Source of the DNA: Cylindrodendrum hubeiense
Lineage: Eukaryota; Ascomycota; Sordariomycetes; Hypocreales; Nectriaceae
DNA length: 45,800 nucleotides
Assembly (NCBI GenBank): GCA_014621425.1
Contig: JAANBB010000334.1
Location: 1 to 45,800, forward strand
Direction: 5' to 3'
Shown: one piece after another, positions 1-10,766 of the stretch
Layout: each line of letters opens with the position of its first letter
Position numbering within the stretch: the first letter of the stretch is position 1
Program-made: the position numbers and the translations under genes
Notes under the pieces: generated by a model
Seen by the model: only the letters and a program-made list of their open reading frames with translations
Told to the model about the DNA's origin: nothing
Databases searched by the model: none

Positions 1-27
1 CCGTCCCTTGATCGACGCTCGAACATC

Positions 28-1695
28 ATGGCCGGACCGACGTCCCCCGCCGCCGACGGTCCCACGTTTGCCCCGCCTCCACTGCCCGCCGGCTGGATTG
101 CGCAGTGGGATGGCTCCAGCAAGAAGTATTACTTCGTCCAGCTTTCCACCGGCGTCTCCCAGTGGGATACGCCCACCGAGCCCGCCCAGACGGGCAACAC
201 CCCGGGCCAGACCGTCGAACACCCCTACGGCACCCCGCCCCAGCCTGAGGTTATCACCCACCCGGACGGCTCTCAGACGTTTCGCCATGCCGATGGCACC
301 ATGGAACCTATCTTGCCCGAAGGCGCAAGGGGCCCTGATGGCCCCACGGGAGACCGTGGCCTTGGTGTAAGTTGTACATTGTTTTGCCTTGCGACCCCTC
401 AATGGTTGCGAGACTGAATTTTGGCTGATCAATGCCCTTGCGGATATATACATCTAGACCATGGCCATGAACGCACTTCTCGGCGGCGGCAAGAGCTCCG
501 GCCACGGCAACAGCAGCAACAGCTCTAACCCGCTGGGTAACCTCGGCGGCCTGGCCACGCAATTCCTCGGAGGTGGAAGCCACGGCGGCAACAGCAGTGG
601 AGCCGGCAAGAACTCCTCGGCGGGAAAGCTCGTGGGACAGTTGGCGTCGAGCTTCATGGGATCGGCGTCCCACACTTCGGAGAAGCCCCCACCCCCGCAG
701 AACTATCACGGCGGCCAAACCTCCAACGCGGCAAATCATCAGCAGGGCGGTCTGGCCGGCGCGGTCATGGGTGGCGTCGCCCACATGTTTGGCGGCAAGC
801 CTAGCAGCGGCGTATGTATAACGGTGTCCCGTAAAGGGTTGTTGAAGATGGAATCAGATTGACTGACTGTGCTGCAAACTTCCAGAACCAGAACTTTGGC
901 TACTCCCACCCAGGCCAGAATCAGGGCCAAAGCGGCAGCTACTCGGGCGAAGCTCCCACATACCACCCCCCGGGCGCCTCAGGCACCTCGGCCAAGCCCA
1001 CCTCAACTCCCACGAGCGGATCGCAGTCATATGGCTCGCCCTCCCCAAACAACCACCACCAGCAGGGCCAGCAGCACCAGCAAGGCCAGCAGAGCCAGCA
1101 GAGCCAGCACAAGCCGCCGGGCCAGCATAGCCAGTCAGGCCAGCATAGCCAGCCAGGCCAGCATAGCCAGCAGCAGCCCGTCTCGCACCAGTCTCATGGC
1201 TCTAACCAGTCCTATGGCTCGAATCCCCCCTACGGTTCGAACCAGTCGTACGCATCCCAGACACCCTCGTTCCCCCCTCCTCCTTCTGGTGGTGCGCCCC
1301 AGCAACAGGCCCAGCATGGCCAGCCTCAACACGGCCAGCCGCAACACGGCCAGCCACAGCACGGCCAAGCCCAGCATGCCCAGTATCCCCCTCCTCCCCC
1401 GGGCCAGCCGCCTCAACAGCAATCATTTGGCCAGTCATACTCTCACAGCTCGCCTCCTGCTGGCGGCCAGGGAGGTCACGACCAGTACGGCCAACACCAA
1501 CAATCATTTGCCACCCCTTCCACTGGTGGTCATCAACAGTTTCCACCCCCTCCGACCGCCAGTTTCAATTCCTCGTACACGCCTTCCGGTGGCCAGTCGC
1601 AATACGGCGCCCAGCAGCACCATGAGGGAGCACCTCCTCAGGTTCCACATGGAAGCTATCCTCAACAGGGCCAGCAATATGGTGCACCTTACTGA
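28..1695 (+). CDS. WW-domain protein with long Q/H/P-rich low-complexity tail
   Basis: Three exons: 28-366, 458-811 and 886-1695. All junctions are phase 0, giving a 500-residue protein. The ATG at 28 is the first in frame and lies just ahead of the WW domain, so the N-terminus is probably complete although only 27 nt of upstream DNA is visible. Residues about 19-50 form a canonical WW domain (W23, aromatic pair Y34/Y35, W46, P49), a module that binds proline-rich ligands. The middle exon is rich in Gly, Ser and Asn. The last exon is rich in Gln, His, Pro, Tyr and Ser and contains two short tandem repeats. No enzyme domain is visible. The tail has the composition of a prion-like, disordered region. 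The domain call is secure; partner, cellular role and localisation are unknown. It converges on the gene ending at 2079. Confidence 0.85.
1120..1173 (+). repeat. 18-bp in-frame tandem repeat, 3 copies
   Basis: Units 1120-1137, 1138-1155 and 1156-1173 each begin with GGCCAGCATAGCCAG and encode Gly-Gln-His-Ser-Gln-X. The repeat lies in the Q-rich tail of the WW-domain gene. It is nearly identical at the base level, which suggests recent slippage. Confidence 0.85.
1312..1371 (+). repeat. 15-bp in-frame tandem repeat, 4 copies
   Basis: Four 15-nt units starting at 1312, 1327, 1342 and 1357 encode Gln-His-Gly-Gln-Pro (Ala in the last). They sit in the low-complexity tail of the WW-domain protein, so copy number may vary between strains. 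Confidence 0.85.
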
Positions 1696-2078
1696 GTTGC
1701 GTGTGTGAACAAACTAGGCAAGAATCGCACCGCTGACGTTTTCCTTGTTTGCGCCCCCGACCCGCCAGCCAGATGTTGACTGGCAAATTGTCCGCCGAAC
1801 ACTTCGGAGCCCGCTCAGATCGCAAAGTAACCAATGGGCTGAATGAACAACGTGAGGGAGGGTTGGACCACCGGTACCTGACCGAGGGTAAATTATATGT
1901 GACGACCCTGAGGGTTGATGAGGACGAGAGTGACAATGAGTCAAATCCTGGGGAAGAAGAAGATAAAGATGAAGATGACGATGGAACGATTGACATAGAT
2001 AGAAGAATGCATCTACCGAACCCGCTCGTATTTGGGAATCCGGCCATGGTGGCTCGAGTACACGAAGAAACACTTTCT
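1696..2078. other. Convergent intergenic region, 3' ends of two genes
   Basis: This 383-bp gap holds the 3' flanks of the WW-domain gene and of the Pga1-like gene. An open frame crosses it on the plus strand and ends in an acidic run, but it has no convincing start or homology, so I do not call a gene. Confidence 0.5.
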
Positions 2079-2870
2079 CTAGTTTCGCTTCTTTGTTGAG
2101 GTCTCGGCGGTGACAGCAATGGCTTGTAGCTTGGAGGCAATAGAACGAGCCACGAACCAGGCCACCATGCCCACCAGTACGAGGTATCCAATGGTGGGTA
2201 GGAGAGAACGGGGGACGACATTGTACAGGTATGGGTCCAGGATAAGATCAGCCAAGACTGGAGGGGGATCCTTCATAAGCGATGCATTGTCGGTAAAATA
2301 ATCGGCATATGCTTGTATGTGGAGCAGTAGAACAGAGGATTTACGCTCTTCCTGACCCTCTGGAGAGGACTCTTGACCACCTTTAGAACTGGGGCGGCGT
2401 AAGTTGGCATACTCTGCGAGTGACTGGATGAGCTCCGGCGTATCCCAGACGGTGTCCAACTCGTAGACATTCAATGCGAAGTCAGTCGGTTGCTTTAAGG
2501 TTACATGAGATTAGCTATGACTTTCGAAAGCATGGTGTGTATCCATTGGCAAACTTACAATGGCAGCCCAGCAAACACGGAACTCGTAGCGCTGACCAGG
2601 AGTGAGCTGATCTAGCAGCAACCAAGTTGCCGACCCAATCAAAGCATCCTTAGTTACTGCATGAAAGACTCGGGTCAGGTTGGCCCGGATCGACCATGCG
2701 CTGGGAGTGATGACATGGAGGTTGAGATCATCAAGGGAAGGCCCTTTCAGGGGGATGTTAACGGTTTCCGGGGCAATGAAGATGGCCTTTTCGGTATTGG
2801 CAGCCGCAGGTTGTATGGTGGCAAGGAGGAGAGCCACAATTGGCAAGAGGGATGACGGGTCGATGATCAT
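2079..2870 (-). CDS. PGA1: Small type I ER membrane protein, probable Pga1-like GPI-mannosyltransferase II co-activator
   Basis: Two exons, 2870-2559 and 2492-2079, with a 66-nt intron between complete codons; 241 residues. Residues 1-25 are a signal peptide (hydrophobic run ending in a small-residue Ala-Ala-Ala-Asn site). The body is a lumenal domain with an NTEKAIF-type start and a conserved CWAA segment. A transmembrane helix lies near residues 205-225 (around TIGYLVLVGMVAWFV). The protein ends in KKRN, which fits the KKXX ER-retrieval signal. Layout and sequence resemble fungal Pga1, which acts with Gpi18 to add the second mannose to GPI anchors in the ER. I recognise the family only from general similarity, so the function is an inference; the ER type I topology is well supported. 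It is transcribed away from the alpha-tubulin gene. Confidence 0.65.
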
Positions 2871-4588
2871 GGTTGATGGGGGGATAGAGGCATCAATTCA
2901 GTTGCCTGCGAGAGTGGTATGCTATGATGTTGAAGTTGACAGTCCCAAGGTACCTCGGTACATGTAGCAATGTGGCGGATGTGGGGGTCAATGTGTGGCG
3001 GCTGATTGTCGGGGATGAGGCTCATGTCTTATGCTAGGGTAGCTACGTCTCCCTAAGCATTAGGATTATGCTGAGAAAGCTTGGGGCAGCTGCACATCCA
3101 AAGGCCAGACGCCAAGATTAGACTACATACGATTACGATTAGGCACGTTGACAACAGAACACGGACTTGGCACTGTTCCGTGACCGACCACAAACCACAG
3201 ACCACAAGACAGCAGCCACGACGACGGCGGGCACGGGAGGACGGGCGGGTGGACCGTGAGTTGGCCTTAGGCATGAGCTTGTCCAGCAACCTGGGCCGGT
3301 CCAGCTTATTAGCTACCTACCTAGGTACCTACCCGAACTCTCCAGACGGCCAAGACAGAGGCGAGGCGAAAGGGAACGACGGGAACGGGTACGTACATTG
3401 CAGCGCAGGGGGCGGCGGAGACGGACGGTGAAAATGTGGGCATGGGCTGGACGACAAGTCGCTGTGAGAGGGCGGCTCGGGCAAGGATGAGGTTTAGTAA
3501 TGGCCCATCTGTCGCTATGTGGGTTTGAAAAGGGTCTCGGGGAGCGGAAGGGGAAGCCATGGCTTGATTTGATCATCTCCATCCCGGCTGAGAAGGAGTA
3601 CTACGTACTGTAATCTGTAGTACTACGCAGTAGGTAGTAGATTTGGTTCACGGAACATTACATTTTTTTCTTTTGCGTCGATACGTGCGCGACGAAGCCG
3701 GGCCCGTACCGTGGTGATTACGCAGTGGCGGGGAGCACAGGGGCAGTTCAAGGAAGGAAGTGAAGCGAGCGTCGGGCCTGGAGACTCTGAAAATGATCTC
3801 CGCTGTAATTTGGCAGCACGCTATCAGAAACAGCAGACCGTATCTATCTGCACTTATCAGCAGTACTACAGTACTACGTGCAGTGTGTGCATATCTAAGG
3901 TCTCGTCTGCAAAGGGTAGAGCCAAAGAGCCAAGCACACACACGACGGAAGCCTGAGAGTCGTCTGATAAACATGGACCCATGGATCGTCACCAAAAGGG
4001 ATGGAGCCTTGAGCCGTGGCCAAGGGCCGAACCCGGCCATAATTTGCGGACGGGCTGCTATGGCAGCTGCTTGTTGGCTGGAGCGGTGAAGCGGGCAGGA
4101 GCCACTTTGGTTTGGGGGGCGACGGCCAGGGGGCGCTGGGTGCCACCGGTGCCACTGGGGCCACTGAGAGCCAGTGGCAGCCCGCTAGAGCCAGCAGGGA
4201 GTCCACAGGACGCCAGCACTTCAGCAGTGGCCAGCAGACTGAGCATAGGCCACCAGAGGCCACCAGAGGCCAGCGGCGGCCAGCAGGGCACCAGTCAGAA
4301 CGCGCTTACCCCTTCCAGTCACCCAGACACGCCTCGAAATCAACAAATCCCAGGACGGGCAAGCCTCCCCTGTCTGCCAAATTTCCCCCACCTATTTTCT
4401 CCCCCCCATCGCCAAACCAAACTGCACGTCCTTGTCTTCGCTCTCATCCTCCCGCTCCCGAGTCTCCGTTCGTAAAAGCCTTGTCTGGCCTGTCTTTGCC
4501 GCCTGCGTCTTTGCTGTGCTGCTCGTGAACTCACTTCCTCTCAAACCTCCCATCACTTAATCCCCATCACACCTTCCTACCCGCAACC
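2871..4588. promoter_or_regulatory. TUB1: Divergent intergenic region and alpha-tubulin promoter/5' leader
   Basis: This 1.7-kb gap lies between the Pga1-like start and the alpha-tubulin start. The last 200 bp (about 4370-4560) are strongly pyrimidine-rich on the plus strand, typical just upstream of highly expressed filamentous-fungal genes. It also holds TACCTAGGTACC-like and TACTACGTA-like palindromic pieces (3314-3334, 3599-3645, 3862-3881) and a GCCACCAGAG-type short repeat around 4245-4285. I see no convincing gene. Confidence 0.5.
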
Positions 4589-6317
4589 ATGCGTGAGGTC
4601 ATTAGCATCAACGGTGAGCTCCCCCGATACCGACACGCGTCTTCACCGCATCCTGCTTCAGTCCCTCGTGGCGTGCTAACTCACGACTCCAGTCGGCCAG
4701 GCCGGTTGCCAGATCGCCAACTCCTGCTGGGAGGTATGTATTTTTTCCACTGAAGCGAATCCCGTTGCCAGACAGCATCACTAACGCCTCGCTTCTACAG
4801 CTCTACTGCCTCGAGCACGGTATCCAGGTACACAGCACTCCTTTGTTGACACCACCACCTCGTGCCATACTGACCGACGATTCCCAACTTCCAGCCCGAT
4901 GGTTACCTCACTGAGGAGCGCAAGTCGCAGGACCCCGATCAGGGCTTCAGCACTTTCTTCTCCGAGACTGGTATGGATTCGACCTCATCCCTGATAGCAC
5001 TGGAGCCCCTCATCTGACCCTTCTCGTTTCTAGGTCAGGGCAAGTATGTCCCCCGTACCATCTACTGCGATCTCGAGCCCAACGTCGTTGATGAGGTCCG
5101 AACTGGCGCCTACCGAAACCTCTTCCACCCCGAGATGATGATCACCGGCAAGGAGGATGCTTCCAACAACTACGCTCGTGGCCACTACACCATTGGCAAG
5201 GAGCTCATCGATGGTGTCCTCGACAAGATCCGCCGCGTTGCCGACAACTGTGTTGGTCTTCAGGGCTTCCTCGTCTTCCACTCCTTCGGTGGAGGTACCG
5301 GCTCTGGTTTCGGTGCTCTCCTGATGGAGCGTCTGTCCGTCGACTACGGCAAGAAGAGCAAGCTGGAGTTCTGTGTCTACCCTGCTCCCCAGACCGCCAC
5401 CGCCGTCGTTGAGCCCTACAACTCCATCCTCACCACCCACACCACCCTCGAGCACTCCGACTGCTCCTTCATGGTCGACAACGAGGCCATCTACGACATC
5501 TGCCGCCGCAACCTCGGCCTCGAGCGCCCCAACTATGAGAACCTGAACCGCCTGATCGCCCAGGGTAAGATTTGATATATAACAATACACAAGCCAATCA
5601 GCTAACATCCTACAGTTGTCTCTTCCATCACCGCCTCGCTCCGCTTCGATGGTTCCCTCAACGTTGATCTGAACGAGTTCCAGACCAACCTGGTCCCCTA
5701 CCCCCGAATCCACTTCCCTCTGGTCGCCTACTCTCCCGTCATCTCGGCTGCCAAGGCTGCCCACGAGGCCAACTCCGTCCAGGAGATGACCATGTCTTGC
5801 TTCGAGCCCAACAACCAGATGGTCAAGTGTGATCCCCGCCAGGGCAAGTACATGGCCACCTGCCTGCTGTACCGTGGTGACGTCGTCCCCAACGACGCCC
5901 ACACCGCCGTTGCTACCCTCAAGACCAAGCGCACCATTCAGTTCGTCGACTGGTGCCCTACTGGTTTCAAGCTTGGTATCTGCTACCAGGCTCCTGAGAA
6001 CGTCCCCAACGGTGATCTGGCCAAGGTCAGCCGCGCTGTGTAAGTTTAACTATCCCTTTCCGAGGCCGATATTTTGTCTAACGCCATTTAGCTGCATGCT
6101 CTCCAACACCACTGCCATCGCCGAGGCCTGGTCTTCCCTGTCTGCCAAGTTCGATCTCATGCACTCCAAGCGTGCCTTCGTCCACTGGTATGTCGGTGAG
6201 GGTATGGAGGAGGGCGAGTTCTCCGAGGCTCGTGAGGATCTGGCTGCTCTTGAGCGCGATTACGAGGAGGTTGCTACCGACTCTATGGGCGACGAGGATC
6301 TTGAGGCCGAGTACTAG
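4589..6317 (+). CDS. TUB1: Alpha-tubulin
   Basis: Seven exons: 4589-4613, 4693-4733, 4801-4827, 4895-4970, 5034-5564, 5616-6039 and 6092-6317. All phases close, giving 449 residues, the family's usual length. The N-terminus [20 protein letters not shown] is diagnostic of alpha- rather than beta-tubulin. The GTP-binding glycine loop GGGTGSGFG is present, and the [14 protein letters not shown] segment carries the glutamate that drives GTP hydrolysis on beta-tubulin in the polymer. The C-terminus is acidic and ends in tyrosine (DLEAEY), the typical detyrosination substrate. The loop around residue 40 has Arg40-Lys41, so the acetylated Lys40 of animals is not at the same position. Introns cluster in the first 450 bp, as is common in fungal tubulins. 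Strong C-ending codon bias fits high expression. Confidence 0.98.
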
Positions 6318-6765
6318 ACGGGTTGAGTGTGGAAAGACTGGATTACCGTTCTGCTACCGGTTTTAGCCTACTCTCACCTATAGAGAAGGTGTATTTTCTT
6401 TTTTAAAGGTCCCCAGCCAAAACGAGTTTTAATGTCAAAAGAGACCCAATCTGTAGATGGCAATACCGTCTCTGTCCACGTACGTGTTTTCAGTGAGATA
6501 TCTAATAATTCAGTTGAGTGAACTGCATTCGCACGTAAATCTATACAAACCGTGACAGTGGCAATATCGGCTGCAAGCCAAGTTGCGGGGGAAGGGTGCT
6601 GAGGTAACCATTGGCTGGCCAGTAGTTGGATTTGAGCTCGGCCCAATTGTTGAAGCTGCCGACAGTCCGCGGTTGACGTCGGCCTCGCCAAGCCATTCCC
6701 GTCCCCTCCCACTCTTTCCCCCATCGACATACTCAACTTAACCGAGTTTGACAACTACATCAATC
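6318..6765. promoter_or_regulatory. Alpha-tubulin 3' flank and HMG-CoA lyase promoter
   Basis: This 448-bp gap between tandem genes contains the alpha-tubulin 3' UTR and the promoter of the lyase. I see no further gene and no clear consensus motif. Confidence 0.45.
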
Positions 6766-7931
6766 ATGAGTCTTCTTCGATCTGGAATCTGCAGAGCTTG
6801 TCGGCGTTCGCAGCTCCGCTGGCAGCGAGGCTTTGCCACCGCCAGTGGCGCGTCGTATGACAACCGCGTGAAGCTGGTCGAGGTTGGACCCCGGGACGGC
6901 CTCCAGAACGAAAAGAAGACGATCCCGCTAGCGACCAAGATTGAGCTGATTGAACGGTTGGCCCGGACAGGTCTCTCGACGATTGAGGCCGGGTCATTTG
7001 TGTCTCCAAAATGGGTTCCTCAGGTACGTCAACCAGGAGCCTATACTTCTGTCGTACGCCCGACTAACAGCTTCTCGACCAGATGGCCAACTCAAGCGAG
7101 ATTCTCGAGCACATCCTCCAGCAGAAGGTTTCATCACAGGTTCCGATCTCATACTCTTTCCTGGCCCCCAATGCCAAGGGTCTACAGAATGCCGCGAAGC
7201 TCCTGGCCCAGAACCCCAACGCCTTTGCGACACAGAGTACTCCCGCCAACGACGCCGAGGCAGTACTCAAGCCATCCGTCGAGGTCGCCGTATTCGCAGC
7301 TGCTACTGAGAGCTTCTCGCAGAAGAACCTCAACTGCGACATTCAGACATCGCTGGAGCAGTTCAAAGAGGTGATCCGGGATTCCAAGGCCCTTGGTCTC
7401 CGGGTTCGTGCCTACATCTCGGTCGTTCTTGGATGTCCCTTTGAGGGATTCGAAGTCGACCCACACAAGGTAGCCGAGATTGCGACGGACTTGTTGGAGT
7501 CTGGTGCGGACGAGATCTCCCTGGGTGATACGACAGGCATGGGCACGGCGCCGCGGACCAGTGCGTTGCTCAAGTGCATGGCTTCTGCGGGAATCAGGTC
7601 GGAGGATATTGCGATGCACTTTCACGACACGTACGGGCAAGCCCTGGTAAACACGGCGGTGTCGCTCGAGCATGGAATCAGGACGTTTGATAGCAGCGTG
7701 GGCGGTCTAGGAGGGTGTCCCTACAGCCCCGGGGCGACAGGTAACGTGGCGACAGAGAACATGGTCTACTTCATGGAGACACTGGGCATGGACACGGGCG
7801 TCAATCTGGATGCCATGACGGATATCGGGGCGTGGATCACGAATGAATTGGGCAAGGGCAACGAGAGCTCGGTGGGCAAGGCGGTACTGGGAGCTCGAGC
7901 TCGAGCTACAGCTGAGGCAGCTCAAGCTTAG
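6766..7931 (+). CDS. HMGCL: Hydroxymethylglutaryl-CoA lyase, mitochondrial
   Basis: Two exons, 6766-7023 and 7083-7931, joined at phase 0; 368 residues. The enzyme splits HMG-CoA into acetyl-CoA and acetoacetate, the last step of leucine breakdown. The N-terminus is rich in Arg with few acidic residues (MSLLRSGICRACRRSQLRWQ), as expected for a mitochondrial targeting peptide. EVGPRDGLQNE is the start of the TIM barrel with the catalytic Arg-Asp. HFHDTYGQAL supplies the metal-binding histidines, and GLGGCPYSPGATGNVATEN is the lyase signature with the active-site cysteine. The first in-frame ATG is chosen; an upstream in-frame TTG exists but is not a normal eukaryotic start. It runs between alpha-tubulin and VMA2 on the same strand, with no sign of functional linkage. 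Confidence 0.96.
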
Positions 7932-8409
7932 CGGAGCTGAGGGCCCCTGCAAGCATCGCATTCCGCATTGAAACTCGATGCAACACCTGTAACAAGGATG
8001 TAAAATCAAGAGAAATATTCCTAATTGTTTCGGCAACTGAAGAAGAGCATAGTTTAAAGCCGGGACTGCTGGTGAAAGAGCTTCGATGCATTACCTCCGT
8101 ATCCTGGAGGCTGGAATAGAGGGGTATGTTTAGTCATGTGATGTCACTCTAGGGAGGAAAATGACGGAAGAACTGGTGTTGCGTAAGGTAACGTATTCCG
8201 CAGCGCAAGTTTATCGGCCGTGCGTCCTTGGGCCGGCGCAGGGCTCCACCTTGGTGAGGCAAGCTCAACCTCCTCCAACCTCATCCCAGCTTGAGGCGCC
8301 CTCCCGTTTCCCCATCACCACCAGCTCCCTCCTTCAACCCGCCATTCTCGCCGCCTCCCCATCTCGACCGCCCCCCGTTTCGCTCCCCGCCTGATCCTCT
8401 ACCGCCACC
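7932..8409. promoter_or_regulatory. HMG-CoA lyase 3' flank and VMA2 promoter
   Basis: This gap is 478 bp long. The 130 bp before the VMA2 start (about 8265-8400) are pyrimidine-rich. The start context ACCGCCACCATGG is a near-perfect Kozak-type signal. No gene is visible. Confidence 0.5.
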
Positions 8410-10281
8410 ATGGGAGACCCGCGCGAGTCGTCGTCGTACTCCGTCATCCCCAGGATTCGGTACAACACCGTTGGCGGCGTCAACGGCCCGCTCGTTATCC
8501 TCGAGAATGTGAGGACGTCCCTGCCGGCCATCCAGCGGCGATTGTGCCATCCCCAGTCTAACAGTGACAGGTCAAAAACCCCCGATACAATGAGATCGTC
8601 ACCCTCACCCTCCCCGATGGCACGGAGCGATCTGGTCAGGTCCTCGAAGCTCGAGGTTAGCGCCGTTCCCGATACCCCTTGCTCTGGTGATGAAGCATGC
8701 TGACTGCGAAGCACAGGTGACCGAGCCGTCGTCCAGGTACTTTCCCACGAGGAACCGCGTTATCGACAGCGATTGACGAGTCCCAATAGGTTTTCGAAGG
8801 CACCACCGGTATCGATGTCAAGAAGGTAGGCAGCTATTGCGGCGTATAAACAGGAGAACATCTGGCTAAGACAGCGACAGACCCGAGTCGAGTTCACCGG
8901 TCAGAGCTTGAAGCTTGGTGTGTCCGAGGACATGCTTGGCCGTATCTTCGATGGTTCCGGCCGAGCTATCGACAAGGGCCCCAAGGTCCTGGCCGAGGAC
9001 TACCTCGACATCAACGGAAGTCCCATCAACCCTTACTCTCGTGTAAGCTCCCCCGCCTCGTTGCCTAGTCTGACAATTCCCTCTAACCATCACAGGAATA
9101 CCCCGAGGAGATGATCTCCACCGGTATCTCCGCCATCGACACCATGAACTCGATTGCCCGAGGACAGAAGATCCCCATCTTCTCCGCCGCCGGTCTGCCC
9201 CACAACGAAATCGCCGCCCAGATCTGCCGACAGGCTGGCCTAGTCCAGAAGCAGGGCATCACCAACAAGGGAGTTCACGATGGCCACGAGGAGAACTTCT
9301 CCATCGTCTTCGGTGCCATGGGTGTCAACTTGGAAACCGCTCGTTTCTTCACCCGCGACTTCGAGGAGAACGGCAGCTTGGAGCGTGTCACCCTCTTCCT
9401 CAACCTTGCCAACGATCCTACGTACGCGCACCCACTCCGACCTCTGTTATTCGATTCACTGACCGTTGCATAGTATCGAGCGTATCATTACTCCTCGTCT
9501 CGCCCTTACCACCGCCGAATACTACGCGTACCAGCTCGAGAAGCACGTCCTGGTTATTCTTACCGATCTTTCGGCTTACTGTGATGCCCTCCGAGAGGTT
9601 TCGGCTGCCCGAGAAGAGGTCCCCGGTCGACGTGGTTACCCCGGTTACATGTACACTGATTTGTCGACCATCTACGAACGAGCCGGTCGTGTCGAGGGTC
9701 GCAACGGATCCATCACCCAGATTCCCATTCTGACCATGCCCAACGATGACATCACCCATCCCATCCCCGATCTGACTGGTTACATTACCGAGGGCCAGGT
9801 CTTCATCGACCGTGCCCTGCACAACCGTGGTATTTACCCGCCCATCAACGTCTTGCCGTCGCTGTCCCGTCTCATGAAGTCTGCCATTGGTGAGGGCATG
9901 ACCCGCAAGGATCACGGTGATGTGTCCAACCAGCTGTACGCCAAGTATGCCATCGGTCGTGATGCCGCCGCCATGAAGGCTGTCGTCGGTGAGGAGGCTC
10001 TTTCAGCCGAGGACAAGCTGTCGCTTGAGTTCCTCGACAAGTTTGAGCGCCAGTTCATTGCTCAGGGTCCTTACGAGTCGCGAACCATCTACGAGTCCCT
10101 GGATCTCGCGTGGAGTTTGCTCCGAATCTACCCCAAGGATCTGCTTAACCGTATCCCCGCCAAGGTGCTCAACGAGTTCTACCAGCGTGCTGCCAAGGAG
10201 GCCAAGGGCAAGGGCAAGGCTCGTGCCGAGACCCAGGCTAAGGATCAGCAGCAGGCGGAGGAGAACTTGATTGACGCCTAA
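8410..10281 (+). CDS. VMA2: V-type proton ATPase catalytic-sector subunit B
   Basis: Seven exons: 8410-8508, 8571-8655, 8717-8736, 8790-8825, 8881-9042, 9096-9421 and 9474-10281. They give 511 residues, the usual length. Two exons are tiny (20 and 36 nt) but are required to read GDRAVVQ and [12 protein letters not shown], so the model is well constrained. Subunit B forms the V1 hexamer with subunit A and contributes to the nucleotide sites. V-ATPase acidifies vacuoles and Golgi/endosomes. Visible landmarks are the N-terminal beta-barrel ([17 protein letters not shown]), the degenerate P-loop region around [20 protein letters not shown], and [20 protein letters not shown]. The C-terminal tail is Lys/Ala/Gln-rich. 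Five of the six introns fall in the first third of the gene. Confidence 0.97.
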
Positions 10282-10766
10282 ATGGACAAGTTGTCGGCGT
10301 TGCGATAGAGACAGTATAATATGAGCGCGCGCAGAAGGAGGATTCGTCAAGAAGCACTGTTTGCAGTGATTGTTTACATGTTGGAGGGCTCGTTGGTGAT
10401 GGGGAGAAAGGGGGTAAGGACCAGCTGCAGCACAAGAGCAAAGCCTTGGCGTGCACATAGGAAGCCGAGTTAATGCCATTCAATTCCCGTCAGAGAACGG
10501 TCGCCATACTAGGTTCATTCTGTTGAAGCATTTATAGTAGAGGCGCGATAGGAACTGGTTCGCTGAGAGCCAATGACGATGCTGACGTTGTTGAAAGCGG
10601 GTCGCACAGTGGGGCACACTCGACTCACACATGGCCGCCCAACTTTTTGATATCCAGAAGAAGCGCCGGCTTAATAAAGGTAAAGAAAAAAGTCAAGAGA
10701 CGGATGCTGGGGAAACGTACAACCCTGGGATTTTGACTTGTACAGCTATATAACTCGTACTACACC
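10282..10766. promoter_or_regulatory. VMA2 3' flank and DPH1 promoter
   Basis: This 485-bp gap lies between tandem genes. A TATA-like GCTATATAAC lies at 10745-10754, only about 15 nt before the DPH1 ATG. That is too close for a classical TATA box unless transcription starts downstream or the site is fortuitous. No gene is visible. Confidence 0.4.

Noticed and set aside
1749..2099. Plus-strand frame with an acidic stretch between the first two genes.
   Set aside because: No ATG-based start with support, overlaps the end of the Pga1-like gene, and lies where 3' UTRs are expected.
5030..5902. 290-codon minus-strand frame across alpha-tubulin.
   Set aside because: It is antisense to well-supported exons and kept open by strong C-ending codon bias in tubulin; no homology.
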